From Pelotalea chapellei (lineage in GTDB: Bacteria > Desulfobacterota > Desulfuromonadia > Geobacterales > Pseudopelobacteraceae): a stretch of 64,000 nt of DNA. Position numbers and translations under genes: made by a program. The notes under the pieces were generated by a model. That model was not told where the DNA came from, made no database searches, and saw nothing but the letters and a program-made list of their open reading frames with translations. Shown here in pieces: positions 38,451-47,576 of this stretch; the first letter of the stretch is position 1, and the number at the start of each line of letters is the position of its first letter. The DNA lies in NCBI RefSeq assembly GCF_018531195.1, contig NZ_JAHDYS010000005.1:62001-126000 (forward strand), in the 5' to 3' direction.

Positions 38451-39716
38451 ATGCAGATAACCATTCTCATACTTCTGGCTGTTACCATGTGCGCAGCACT
38501 CGTTGCCGCAGTCAGATCATTCCGAAAGCCGCTTGAGTGGCAGCTCCGGTTCGAAGTTCTTGAAAAGGCCCATGAGGCGACTGTGCGAACTGTGCGTGAG
38601 GAAATGGCCCAGAATCGCAAAGAGACTGGCGAAGCGCTGCAAAATTTTGCCGGTTCACTCGTAAAGCGCATGATGGAAGTTGGCACGCTCCAGAAGGAAC
38701 AGCTTGAACTGCTTCGCTCGACGGTCGGTGAACACCTGAAAAACATACAGCAGGATAACAACCAGAAACTTGAGGCAATGCGCCGCACGGTGGATGAAAA
38801 GCTGCATGCCACCCTGGAGCAGCGTCTTGGCGAATCTTTCAAACAGGTCAGCGAACGGCTGGAAAAGGTTCATCAGGGGCTGGGGGAGATGAAAAGCCTG
38901 GCCCATGGGGTGGGAGATCTTAAGAAAGTGCTCTCGAATGTAAAAACCCGTGGCACGCTGGGAGAGGTGCAGCTGCACAATCTGCTGGAGGAACTGCTGA
39001 CTCCCGACCAGTACGAGAGAAATGTTGTCACCAGGCAGGGGAGTGCGGGGCGGGTCGAGTTCGCCATTCGTCTGCCAGGCAGCAATGATCGCCCCTTGTG
39101 GCTTCCCATCGATGCAAAATTTCCCCACGAAGATTACGTTCGTCTGGTCGAGGCTCAGGAAAAGGGGGACCGGGCTGCCATCGATGAAGCAAGCCGCCTG
39201 CTGGACCGCACTCTCGTCTCCATGGCCAAGCTGATTTCGGGAAAATACCTCGATCCTCCCCATACTACGGATTTTGCGATCATGTATCTGGCAAATGAGG
39301 CTGCCTATGCCTCGGTACTCAGCAGGCCGCTCATCTTTGAAACCCTGCAGCGCGATTACAAGGTCATTCTGGCCGGTCCGACAACCATTTCAGCCCTACT
39401 GTCCGCTCTCAGCCTTGGTTTCCGCACACTCACCATTGAAAAGCGTACCAGCGATGTCTGGCGTCTGCTGGGGGCCATAAAAACGGAATTCGATGTGTTC
39501 GGTGTCTTGCTGGACAAAACCAGGAAAAAGCTTGATGAAGCTTCTTCGAGCATCGACACTGCTGCTGTGCGGCAGAGAGCCATAACCCGGAAACTGAAGG
39601 GTGTGGAGCAGGTTGGCGAGGTTGAGGCCGAACTATTGCTCGGACTGAAGAGTGAGTCGAGTATTGAAGAGCCGGTAGTTACAGAGAAATTAAAGAACGG
39701 GGCTATGAATGTCTGA
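38451..39716 (+). CDS. rmuC: DNA recombination protein RmuC-like
   Basis: 421 residues: an N-terminal membrane-type helix (1-20), a long coiled coil (about 25-150), and the RmuC nuclease-like domain (about 165-385) with TRGTLGEVQLHNLLEEL and the conserved LPIDAKFPHEDY. RmuC-type proteins limit inversion/rearrangement at short repeats. GGAG precedes the ATG. It overlaps murJ by 8 bases. Confidence 0.93.
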   Translation: MQITILILLAVTMCAALVAAVRSFRKPLEWQLRFEVLEKAHEATVRTVREEMAQNRKETGEALQNFAGSLVKRMMEVGTLQKEQLELLRSTVGEHLKNIQQDNNQKLEAMRRTVDEKLHATLEQRLGESFKQVSERLEKVHQGLGEMKSLAHGVGDLKKVLSNVKTRGTLGEVQLHNLLEELLTPDQYERNVVTRQGSAGRVEFAIRLPGSNDRPLWLPIDAKFPHEDYVRLVEAQEKGDRAAIDEASRLLDRTLVSMAKLISGKYLDPPHTTDFAIMYLANEAAYASVLSRPLIFETLQRDYKVILAGPTTISALLSALSLGFRTLTIEKRTSDVWRLLGAIKTEFDVFGVLLDKTRKKLDEASSSIDTAAVRQRAITRKLKGVEQVGEVEAELLLGLKSESSIEEPVVTEKLKNGAMNV

Positions 39717-41283
39717 AAAAAAGAATATCGCCAGGGCAGCCGGTGTCCTGGGAAGTGCAACGATGCTATCCCGTATTCTGGGAATGGTGCGGGACATGGT
39801 GGTTTCACGTCTCTTTGGTGCCGGAATGGCAACGGATGCTTTTTTTGCAGCTTTCCAGATTCCCAACATGCTGCGCCGGTTCTTCGCCGAAGGCGCGCTC
39901 ACAGCGGCCTTTGTGCCGATTTTTTCGGAAACCCTGGCAAAACGGGGCAGGGACGAGGCGCGGGAACTTGCCAATCTCTGCTTCACTCTGCTGACCATCG
40001 TCATGGCCGGCATCACCATTGTGGGAATCATTTTCTCCCCTTTTCTGGTGAAGCTGATGTTTCCGGGCTTCAGCACCATTCCGGGAAAGTTCGAGCTGAC
40101 GGTGATGCTCAACCGCCTGATGTTCCCCTACATTTTCTTCATCAGCCTGGTTGCACTCTGCATGGGCATTCTCAACACGCTTCGCCATTTTTTCACTCCT
40201 GCCATTTCCACGGTTTTTCTCAACGTATCCATGATCCTCGCAGCCCTGCTGCTGAGGGGGTATTTCGAAGTACCGATCACTGCACTGGCCTGTGGCGTAC
40301 TAATTGGTGGCATCATCCAGCTAGTCATGCAATTGCCTGTGCTTTGGCACAAGGGATTTCCCCTGCGTCCCCGCCTTGACATGTTCAGTCCGGAAGTCCG
40401 GCGCATTGCCCTGTTGATGCTTCCCTCAATTTTCGGTGTCGGTGTCTACTATCTCAACATCACCGTTGGTGCCATTCTGGCGTCGCTGCTGCCCCAGGGA
40501 AGTATCTCCTATCTCTATTATGCTCAGCGACTGTTCGAGTTCCCTCAGGGTATTTTTACAGTATCTGTTGCACAGGCAGTGCTTCCCTCAATGAGCAGAC
40601 AGGCTGCCGACGGTGACATGGCCGGCATGAAGGATTCCCTCACATTCGGACTGCGTCTGACCCTCTTCATTACCATTCCTGCCATGGCAGGTTTGATGGT
40701 GTGTGCTGTTCCCATCTTCAGCCTGTTATTTATGGGGGGCGAGTTTGACTATGCAAAGGCGGTCAACACTGCACAGGCACTCGTATATTACTCCTTAGGG
40801 CTTTCCTTCGTTGCCATGATACGTGTTCTGGCACCGGCCTTCTATGCGCTCAAGGATACCAAGACCCCTGTCTGGACAGCTTTTGTATCATTCCTGCTCA
40901 ACTTTGGCTTCAGCCTTTTGCTGATGGGACCGCTTAAACACGGTGGTCTCGCACTGGCAACTACACTTTCTGCCTGTTGCAATATGCTTCTTCTGCTCTG
41001 GTTTCTTCGCCGCAAAATCGGTATCCTGGGAGGGCGCAAAATTGTTGTCTCAGCAGCCAAATCTTTACTGGCTACAATTCCCATGGCTGTGGTGGTACAT
41101 TATTTATGTCGCCTGACCGACTGGTCACTTAAAGGACATTCCTTTTCCAAGACACTGGTTTTGGCAGGCGCTGTTGCTGCAGGAATTGCCGTTTATGGCG
41201 TGTGTGTTCATTTGCTGCGTTCAGATGAGGCGCTGGATTTGATGGCGCTGGTCAAGTCCAGGTTGAAGCGGAAAGAGAGGTAA
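39709..41283 (+). CDS. murJ: Lipid II flippase MurJ
   Basis: Polytopic protein of 524 residues, about 14 helices, moving lipid II across the inner membrane for peptidoglycan. Features include the MVRDMVVSRLFGAGMATDAF and PNMLRRFFAEGALTAAFVP blocks that are hallmarks of MurJ/MviN. It overlaps rmuC at the start, and ogt follows after two bases, suggesting one operon of three. Confidence 0.96.
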   Translation: MSEKKNIARAAGVLGSATMLSRILGMVRDMVVSRLFGAGMATDAFFAAFQIPNMLRRFFAEGALTAAFVPIFSETLAKRGRDEARELANLCFTLLTIVMAGITIVGIIFSPFLVKLMFPGFSTIPGKFELTVMLNRLMFPYIFFISLVALCMGILNTLRHFFTPAISTVFLNVSMILAALLLRGYFEVPITALACGVLIGGIIQLVMQLPVLWHKGFPLRPRLDMFSPEVRRIALLMLPSIFGVGVYYLNITVGAILASLLPQGSISYLYYAQRLFEFPQGIFTVSVAQAVLPSMSRQAADGDMAGMKDSLTFGLRLTLFITIPAMAGLMVCAVPIFSLLFMGGEFDYAKAVNTAQALVYYSLGLSFVAMIRVLAPAFYALKDTKTPVWTAFVSFLLNFGFSLLLMGPLKHGGLALATTLSACCNMLLLLWFLRRKIGILGGRKIVVSAAKSLLATIPMAVVVHYLCRLTDWSLKGHSFSKTLVLAGAVAAGIAVYGVCVHLLRSDEALDLMALVKSRLKRKER

Positions 41284-41285
41284 AT

Positions 41286-41801
41286 ATGTATCAATCAAAC
41301 TTTGAAACAGAACGTGGATATGGAACTGTTTTCGCAACTGAACTGGGTATCTGCAAAATCAATCTTCCTTCCGAGCCTGGTGACGGTATTGGTGCCGAAG
41401 CAGGGCAGCATCCCTCATCTCCCTTGACTGAACAGGTTGCCAAGATGCTGCGACTTTATTTCATGGGGCAACAGCAGCCATTCGAATCTGTCCCTGTCGA
41501 TCTGACCGGCCTGCCGCCATTCCGGATGCGTATTCTGACGTTGATCAGGACCATACCTTACGGCGAGACCCGCAGCTATAAAGATGTGTCTCTTTTGGCC
41601 GGTCTGCCCCATGCAGCACGTGCGGTTGGAGGGGCAATGGCTTCCAATCCGGTGCCGATAATCATCCCCTGCCATCGTGTTGTTGCCGCTAACGGATTGC
41701 TGACCGGGTACACTGCGCCTGGTGGATTAAAATTAAAGAAAAATATATTAAGAGCGGAAGGTGTTGAATTTAAAGGCGAGCAAGTAGCAAGAAAATGTTA
41801 A
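41286..41801 (+). CDS. ogt: Methylated-DNA-protein-cysteine methyltransferase
   Basis: Repairs O6-methylguanine by moving the methyl group to its own cysteine. The C-terminal domain has the wing-helix motif IPYGETRSYKDVS, the RAVGGAMASNP block and the acceptor motif IIPCHRVVAANG. The 171 residues equal the usual length. It starts two bases after murJ with GAGAGG overlapping that gene's end. Confidence 0.95.
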   Translation: MYQSNFETERGYGTVFATELGICKINLPSEPGDGIGAEAGQHPSSPLTEQVAKMLRLYFMGQQQPFESVPVDLTGLPPFRMRILTLIRTIPYGETRSYKDVSLLAGLPHAARAVGGAMASNPVPIIIPCHRVVAANGLLTGYTAPGGLKLKKNILRAEGVEFKGEQVARKC

Positions 41802-42060
41802 GGTTATAAACATGCACATCTTGCATGTAAAAAAACTTGACAGGCCTTTTTTTTAACGGATGAGCTAACTGCCCAGTAAACAAGGAAAACGATGTAAGTA
41901 TTTGATTTTTCGTTAAAAGTTTGCTGTATAAAAAAAAGGCAAATCGTAAAAATGTCTTGTAAAAATATTACTTTTGTTCTCTATCAACATGGTTGCCAAC
42001 AAGTTATCCACAGTTTTTGTTGATAAACATGAACATGCTGCAAAAACTGTAACATTCCTG
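41802..42060. other. AT-rich gap with a DnaA-box-like site
   Basis: No gene is evident in this convergent gap. It holds one perfect TTATCCACA at 42004, a 10-base inverted repeat ACAGTTTTTG/CAAAAACTGT at 42010-42051, and poly-T and poly-A runs. The inverted repeat lies just past the mazG stop and may act as a loose terminator; a single DnaA box does not make an origin. Confidence 0.4.
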
Positions 42061-42855
42061 TTACTTGCCAGATCTCTCCAATTTTTTTGCTTCCTCCCAC
42101 AGCCGATCCATCTCATCAATCGAAGTTTCGCTCATTGAAAATCCCTTACGTTGCAGGCTGTTTTCCACATGCTGAAATCTGCTTTGGAAACGATTGATCG
42201 TTTTTCGTAATGCCTCTTCCGGGTTGATGGATAGAAAACGGCCCAGATTGACAATGGCGAAAAGAAGATCTCCCAATTCAGCTTCCATATGATCATTATT
42301 CCTGCTGATCATCGCTTCTTCAAACTCGTGTAACTCTTCCATCACTTTTGCAATCACCTGGTCTACATGTTCCCAGTCAAATCCGACGCGGGCTGCTTTC
42401 TCCGTGATCTTCTGTGCCTTCAAGAGAGAGGGAAGATGGGGCGGTACTCCTGAAAGTGCCGATTTTCTTTCTTCTCCTTTTTCTGCTTTTTTTATTTTTT
42501 CCCAGTTTTCGATCTGGGCGCTGCTGTCACTGATCTCCATATCACCGAATACATGTGGATGTCTCCGGATGAGTTTGTCGCATAAAGTCTGGATTACGTC
42601 AGTAATAGTAAATGAACCGGCCTCTTCTGCAATGGCGGCATGAAAAACCGGCTGCAGCAGGAGATCACCAAGTTCTTCCTTGATGTGATCCGGGTCTTTG
42701 TTATCAATAGCCTCAATTACTTCATAGGTTTCTTCCAGCAGATACCGTGTCAGGCTTTCATGAGTCTGCTCTGCATCCCAGGGACATCCACCGGGAGCGC
42801 GTAGTTTACGCATGATCTCTACCAGGTCTTCAAAACTGTTTGATTCGGCTTTCAT
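42061..42855 (-). CDS. mazG: Nucleoside triphosphate pyrophosphohydrolase MazG
   Basis: Two MazG domains in 264 residues: the first with GCPWDAEQTHESLTRYLLEETYEVIEAID, the second with VMEELHEFEEAM and EAELGDLLFAIVNLGR. It cleaves dNTPs and NTPs, cleaning abnormal nucleotides. The start at 42855 follows AAGGAGATTAAC; a 24-residue upstream frame has no site. Divergent from the carbonic anhydrase gene with a short shared control region. Confidence 0.94.
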   Translation of the reverse strand: MKAESNSFEDLVEIMRKLRAPGGCPWDAEQTHESLTRYLLEETYEVIEAIDNKDPDHIKEELGDLLLQPVFHAAIAEEAGSFTITDVIQTLCDKLIRRHPHVFGDMEISDSSAQIENWEKIKKAEKGEERKSALSGVPPHLPSLLKAQKITEKAARVGFDWEHVDQVIAKVMEELHEFEEAMISRNNDHMEAELGDLLFAIVNLGRFLSINPEEALRKTINRFQSRFQHVENSLQRKGFSMSETSIDEMDRLWEEAKKLERSGK

Positions 42856-42892
42856 GTTAATCTCCTTGATCGATGCTGTCTGGATATTATAA

Positions 42893-42907
42893 ATGTATAC
42901 AAAATAC
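42893..42907 (+). promoter_or_regulatory. Second copy of the TGTATACA motif
   Basis: ATGTATACAAAATAC, matching the reverse complement of 4906-4920 in 14 of 15 bases. It directly abuts the -35 box of the carbonic anhydrase promoter and lies between divergent genes, so it may control either. Confidence 0.45.
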
Positions 42908-42936
42908 TTGACAGACAGCAAAAACATTAATTAAAT
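42908..42936 (+). promoter_or_regulatory. Sigma-70 promoter of the carbonic anhydrase gene
   Basis: TTGACA, a 17-base spacer and TTAAAT, ending 30 bases before the ATG. Confidence 0.65.
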
Positions 42937-42965
42937 TGCGCTTAAATTTAAAACAGGAGGAATCA

Positions 42966-43694
42966 ATGCATAACAAAAGTATTGCAGGCAGGATAGCAGT
43001 AGTAGCAGGTATGGCGGCCCTGATGGCTGGAATGGCCTGGGCCGGTGCCGGTCATGAATCCGCCATGTCTCCCGATACGGCGCTGGAGAAACTCATGGAA
43101 GGCAACAAACGCTACGTTGAAAACAAGATGACCGGTGAAAAACTGTGCGATATTACAGCACGCACCGCACTGGCAAAATCGCAGAAACCATACGCCATCA
43201 TCCTGAGCTGCTCCGATTCGCGGGTACCCCCCGAACTGATTTTTGATAAAGGGCTTGGAGAAGTGTTTGTCGTTCGCGTGGCAGGCAACGTTCCTGATCC
43301 GGTCGTTCTCGGCAGTATCGAGTATGCTGCTGAACATCTTGGATCACCTTTAATTATGGTGTTGGGTCACGAAAGGTGCGGAGCTGTAAAAGCAACAGTT
43401 GAATCCAAGGGCAAATCCACCGGTAGTGCAAACATCGATGCCATTGTAAAAACCGTAGCGCCAGCGGTAAAGATTGCTGCCAAAGATTGTGCAGCCTGCA
43501 AGGGTGAGGCAAAGTGTGCCGAATCAAAGAAAGATGACTTCCTTGAATGTGTATCCGATACGAATGCCAAGCGCGTGGCAGCCAACCTGCCAGGCAAATC
43601 AAAGATTATAAAACATCTGCTGGAGTCTAAAAAAATAGCTATCGTAGCTGCCAAATACGATCTGGATGACGGAGTGGTTACATTATTTAAGTAG
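42966..43694 (+). CDS. Secreted beta-class carbonic anhydrase
   Basis: Interconverts CO2 and bicarbonate. ATG 42966 has GGAGG before it, and the first 27 residues form a signal peptide ending near WAGAG, so the enzyme acts in the periplasm. Zinc ligands are Cys82 and Asp84 in CSDSRVPPE, and His135 and Cys138 in HERCGAV. A cysteine-rich insert (about 178-200, DCAACKGEAKC and later DFLEC) follows and is not part of the usual core. 242 residues in all. It has its own promoter and terminator, so it is a single gene. Confidence 0.93.
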   Translation: MHNKSIAGRIAVVAGMAALMAGMAWAGAGHESAMSPDTALEKLMEGNKRYVENKMTGEKLCDITARTALAKSQKPYAIILSCSDSRVPPELIFDKGLGEVFVVRVAGNVPDPVVLGSIEYAAEHLGSPLIMVLGHERCGAVKATVESKGKSTGSANIDAIVKTVAPAVKIAAKDCAACKGEAKCAESKKDDFLECVSDTNAKRVAANLPGKSKIIKHLLESKKIAIVAAKYDLDDGVVTLFK

Positions 43695-44585
43695 GCTGAC
43701 GTCCTGCACCAGCTCATCATAAACCGCCAGCGCTTTTACGCTGGCGGTTTCTTTTTGTCCAAGCTCTGCGAACGTTTTCAATCTGCCATTGAAACGATCG
43801 GCCTGGGTTTTAAGGGTGCTGATGTTGTCTGAAATGAAACTTTTCTCTTTCGGATCCACATTGTTCTTGAAGATCCCCTTCGCCTTATTCCAGTACTCAT
43901 CAGTGCCACCTACATAATGATTGAGGCTTTCCAGAAAAGATAGCGCACCTGAAGAGAGATCTGACACTGTTGCCAGTTTGGCTTGGGCATCCTGCATGTC
44001 CTTCAGCAGCTGGCGGTCGGCAAACAGCGCCGCTTGGGCGACGGCTTTGTCATCCACCGGTTTCGATGTATCGATTGCATCGGCCATGGCCACAAATTTC
44101 TGTGAGGAGTTGAGGTAGTTCGTGAGGGAGACCGAAGCTGAGTTAAGGGCAACGGTAAACTGTGCAATAAATTTGGTGAAGATGGAGGCCTGACCCGCAT
44201 AGGGAATGGGCAACATTCTGGCTGCAACGGCAGCATAGGAGCCCGCCTGGATGTAGCGATTGTAGCCGGCAAGATGCAGGCTCATCCATTTCACAAACCC
44301 TTCAAAATCACTGGTTGTTTGTCGCTGCATTTTTACATCTGCGGCAATATCCTTCAGTCGCCGTATTTTCTTTTGATGCAACCGTTCAGCAGGAACTTTT
44401 TTGTCCAGCTCAAGTTGTTTTATTTGCAGGGTCAGGGCTTCATTGTCAAACTGGAGCTTCAGTAACTGTTCCTCCATTGGAGTCACAGGCCCGCAGGAAT
44501 CCTGCTCTGTTTGTGCTGAAACATGTACTGCAGAGGCAAGGGTAATAAGCATCGCAACAGTTAAAGAACGGAAAGGGCCTGTCAT
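43683..44585 (-). CDS. Secreted protein of unknown function, coiled-coil rich
   Basis: 300 residues: a signal peptide ending HVSAQ, a charged coiled coil (about 38-90), and a mostly helical body with alanine-rich stretches such as YIQAGSYAAVAARMLPIPYAGQ. I do not recognise a family. The 3' end overlaps the carbonic anhydrase stop region by 12 bases, and that gene's terminator lies inside this coding sequence. It is not clearly linked to either neighbour by function. Confidence 0.72.
   Translation of the reverse strand: MTGPFRSLTVAMLITLASAVHVSAQTEQDSCGPVTPMEEQLLKLQFDNEALTLQIKQLELDKKVPAERLHQKKIRRLKDIAADVKMQRQTTSDFEGFVKWMSLHLAGYNRYIQAGSYAAVAARMLPIPYAGQASIFTKFIAQFTVALNSASVSLTNYLNSSQKFVAMADAIDTSKPVDDKAVAQAALFADRQLLKDMQDAQAKLATVSDLSSGALSFLESLNHYVGGTDEYWNKAKGIFKNNVDPKEKSFISDNISTLKTQADRFNGRLKTFAELGQKETASVKALAVYDELVQDVSLLK
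43721..43756 (+). terminator. Terminator of the carbonic anhydrase gene, inside the opposite gene
   Basis: A 12-bp stem AAACCGCCAGCG/CGCTGGCGGTTT with a 6-base loop and then TTTCTTTTT. It is also translated, in reverse, as part of the C-terminus of the convergent gene. Confidence 0.9.
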
Positions 44586-44727
44586 GGTTAATTCCTTGAA
44601 AATGGCATGAAATACAAACCAATTTTTATAGCGTCTGTATTTTAATATTGCAATCTTTTTGGTCTGACCGAGTTTGTTGAAATTTGAATTTGATGGCCTT
44701 GCACGCCTGGCTATTTACCTCCTGATT

Positions 44728-44762
44728 AAAAAAAGAAAGGACCTGGTTCAATGGCAGGTCCT
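44728..44762 (-). terminator. Minus-strand terminator of the 93-residue gene
   Basis: Read on the minus strand: AGGACCTG, a 9-base loop, CAGGTCCT, then TTCTTTTTTT. It lies about 35 bases beyond the stop of the gene at 44797-45078. The rest of the 211-base gap around it has nothing I recognise. Confidence 0.87.
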
Positions 44763-44796
44763 TGCTTAAAAAAGAGAATCTGGGTTTTTATTTATA

Positions 44797-45078
44797 TTAG
44801 TTCTTCGTCTCACGTACCCTGTTTCTGCTATCAGCCATACGCCGGACAAGATCAGTCAAAGCAGCCGGATTTTCCCTTAATGGCACACCAGCATGGATCA
44901 GATTTCCCGCGTTCTCCATACCTTCATGTTTGAATCCTTCCTGAATTACGCGCTGCTTATACTGCAGTGCCCGATGAAGCTTTTCCAGCGCACTTTGCAG
45001 TTCCAACAGCCCGTCCCGCATTTCAACAAGATTGCTTCTCAACTTGTGCAGAGTCTTTTCCTTGGGCTGATCGTTCAT
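44797..45078 (-). CDS. Small helical protein of unknown function
   Basis: 93 residues with GGAGGGA upstream of ATG. Almost all of it is one charged coiled coil (KLRSNLVEMRDGLLELQSALEKLHRAL), with no signal or membrane helix, so it is a cytosolic helical protein, perhaps a dimer. No family recognised. Divergent from the DUF2127 gene. Confidence 0.7.
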   Translation of the reverse strand: MNDQPKEKTLHKLRSNLVEMRDGLLELQSALEKLHRALQYKQRVIQEGFKHEGMENAGNLIHAGVPLRENPAALTDLVRRMADSRNRVRETKN

Positions 45079-45223
45079 GGCATTCCCTCCTGTGCGAAAG
45101 TATATCACCGCCCTTTTTGCCCGCAAGACATGCAGGTCCCACTTTAATCTGGATGCATGTTCTGGTTATGGTATCCTTCACTTCGTTACGATCAGAGGAA
45201 TTATTAAGGGTAAGGGTACCTTT

Positions 45224-45697
45224 ATGCTTCAGAAGAAAAGAAGAGGATCGTTCGACGGAATATATCTGGTTGCCCTGTTTGAAGGTGCCAAAGGAGCTAT
45301 CGTTATCTTGGCAGGCTTTGGTCTGCTTTCTTTTATTCACAAGGATCTGCGGCTCGCAGCCGAACAGCTGGTGACCCATCTGCATATAAATCCCGCCCAA
45401 CATTACCCGCGTATCTTTATCGATGCAGCCGGCAATATTACCAATGGACAGCTTGTGGCACTGGCACTGGCAGCCATGATTTACAGCATTGTACGGTTTA
45501 CTGAAGCGTATGGGCTATGGAAACGACAGGCGTGGGCGGAATGGTTCGGTTTGTTGAGTGGGGGGATCTATGTTCCGGTGGAACTGTTTGAAGTACTTCG
45601 CGGTTCCACATGGCCCAAGGTCTCGGTCCTGATCGTAAATCTTGGGATTGTTCTCTACCTTTTCTTTGCAATCATACATCCGAAACGATCCCGCTAA
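45224..45697 (+). CDS. DUF2127 membrane protein
   Basis: A 157-residue protein with about four membrane helices and the DUF2127 signature (SFDGIYLVALFEGAKGAIVI at the N-terminus, then AYGLWKRQAWAEWFGLLSGGIYVP). I start at ATG 45224; the upstream frame overlaps the divergent gene region and is a shadow. The function of the family is unknown. The 3' end overlaps the GH15 gene's stop on the other strand by 4 bases. Confidence 0.82.
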   Translation: MLQKKRRGSFDGIYLVALFEGAKGAIVILAGFGLLSFIHKDLRLAAEQLVTHLHINPAQHYPRIFIDAAGNITNGQLVALALAAMIYSIVRFTEAYGLWKRQAWAEWFGLLSGGIYVPVELFEVLRGSTWPKVSVLIVNLGIVLYLFFAIIHPKRSR

Positions 45698-47553
45698 TTT
45701 TTCTGAATTTCTTTCCAGGTATTCTTACCACTCTGCCTGCTGACCTTATCCAATGCCATGGCTGCTGAAATGAAGGATAGATGGGTCAGCCCCTGTGGAA
45801 AATTGCCAAGCATTTTGCGCGAGCAGGTGTCAAATTGTTCGGAAAAAAGGCCGAGATCATTACCTGTTGCCATTGCCTTTTCAAAGACTTCATGAGCCTC
45901 CTCGCGACGTCCCTGGCGGGAAAGGCACTCTGCCAGCCAGAAAGAACATGCCAGAAAAGCTCCCTCCGGTTCCTTGAATCCGTCAGTTCCACTTGCATAC
46001 CGAAGCACCAGGCCGTCCTTTCCCAGTTCTTGACTAATCGCATCTACTGTTCGCACCATGCGAGGATCGTCAAATGCAATGAAACCGGTCATGGGCATGC
46101 GCAGCAAAGCTGCATCCAGTCTCTTGGCTCCATAATACTGCACGAAAATTCCTCTTTTTTTGTCATAGCCCAAATTTTCCACTTCATTTCTGATTTCATT
46201 CCGCAAGCCGTACCAACATTCCAGCGGAGCTTTGCGACCCAGTTCTTCTGCAAGTGCGATACCCTTGTCCACTGCTGACCAGCACATTACTTTTGAGAAT
46301 ACAAAATGACGTGCTCTGCCGCGCATCTCCCAGATGCCTTGATCTTTCCTGCGCCAGTTGCGTCCAACTTCATTCACCAAATCCTTCAAAAATGCCCAAT
46401 AATCGTCATCCGGTGATTGCCCCCCCTGGTGCCACCGCCAGGCCAGATCCAGCAGTTCGCCGTAAATGTCCAACTGCAGTTGACGAAATGCAGCATTGCC
46501 GATGCGTACAGGCCGAGAGCCACAGTAGCCGTCGGCCCCTTGGACTTCATACTCCTCCAGGCGCCGTTCACCACCCACACCGAACATTATCTGCAATTCA
46601 TCGGCACTGCCGGCAGCGCTCCTTTCTATGAAACGGCGGAATCCATCCGCCTCCATGGGGTAACCAACAGCGGCCAGGGAATGGACGGTAAAAACTGAAT
46701 CCCTGACCCAACTGAAGCGGTAATCCCAATTTCGGATACCGCCAATTGCTTCTGGCAGTGAAGTTGTGGCCGCAGCGGCAATGGCGCCGGTGGCGGCGTT
46801 TGAGAGTCCTTTCAGGACAAGTGCGGAGCGATTGATTAATTCATTGCGCGGGTCAGCTGATTTACCTTTTGCGGCCCAGGTTCGCCAGAGTGTCAGTGTC
46901 TCTTCCAGACGTTGATCCAATTCATCAATGTCAGGCGGAACAACCCACCCGTCATCAAGTGGTTGGGACAGCCGATAGAGCAGGGATAGTCGTCGGCGCT
47001 CTCCCGCTTTGATCGTTACAGTAGCCATCAGGCAGTGGCGGTCGGGCTGATGCAGTAAAATGTCGCCAGAAATGAGCAGGCCGTCACATCCCGCGAGGGC
47101 TATGAACGAGTTGCTAAGATACTTTCTGATCCAGGGCCGTACCGCTCCGTATTCAAAGCGAGGTACAATATGTACGTCCAGTGCAACCTCTCCCTGAATT
47201 CCCTCAATAATTCGCAGCAGCTGTTGATGCGGCTTGTGCCGGCCCTCCTTGCACATTGAAAAAAGATCTATCAGGCGCAGGTCTCCGGTTCCTGTGTGAA
47301 ATTGTGTTTCCAGTACCAGGGTGTCTTGCAAATAGCAGCGACTGGTCTCGAACTCCACTGCAGGCGCAATCTTGCAGAATCCGCCTGATTCCCAGTCCAA
47401 CAGACGCCCAAAGCAACTGGAGGAATCAATCCTTGGCATACAGCACCAGTCAATAGAACCTTCCCTGGATACCAGCGCAGCGGAATGGCAGTCGGCGATG
47501 AACCCATAGTCGCTGATAGCTGGGTAGGTATGAAGTGACTGCATTGGTTTCAT
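45694..47553 (-). CDS. Glycoside hydrolase family 15 (glucoamylase/trehalase-like)
   Basis: 619 residues. N-terminal super-sandwich (SDYGFIADCHSAALVSREGSIDWCCMPRID), then the (alpha/alpha)6 barrel with IRNWDYRFSWVRDSVFTVHSL, the usual GH15 motif, and a conserved EPEGAFLACSFWLAECL near the end. There is no signal peptide, so it acts in the cytosol, on trehalose or an alpha-glucan. AGGA precedes the ATG by 8 bases. It is 23 bases from the next minus-strand gene and likely shares a transcript with it. Confidence 0.92.
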   Translation of the reverse strand: MKPMQSLHTYPAISDYGFIADCHSAALVSREGSIDWCCMPRIDSSSCFGRLLDWESGGFCKIAPAVEFETSRCYLQDTLVLETQFHTGTGDLRLIDLFSMCKEGRHKPHQQLLRIIEGIQGEVALDVHIVPRFEYGAVRPWIRKYLSNSFIALAGCDGLLISGDILLHQPDRHCLMATVTIKAGERRRLSLLYRLSQPLDDGWVVPPDIDELDQRLEETLTLWRTWAAKGKSADPRNELINRSALVLKGLSNAATGAIAAAATTSLPEAIGGIRNWDYRFSWVRDSVFTVHSLAAVGYPMEADGFRRFIERSAAGSADELQIMFGVGGERRLEEYEVQGADGYCGSRPVRIGNAAFRQLQLDIYGELLDLAWRWHQGGQSPDDDYWAFLKDLVNEVGRNWRRKDQGIWEMRGRARHFVFSKVMCWSAVDKGIALAEELGRKAPLECWYGLRNEIRNEVENLGYDKKRGIFVQYYGAKRLDAALLRMPMTGFIAFDDPRMVRTVDAISQELGKDGLVLRYASGTDGFKEPEGAFLACSFWLAECLSRQGRREEAHEVFEKAMATGNDLGLFSEQFDTCSRKMLGNFPQGLTHLSFISAAMALDKVSRQSGKNTWKEIQKN

Positions 47554-47576
47554 CGCGACGTCCTGGACGGCTTGTA

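Noticed and set aside
41802-42060. Chromosomal origin
   Set aside because: Only one DnaA box and no dnaA, dnaN or partition genes nearby.
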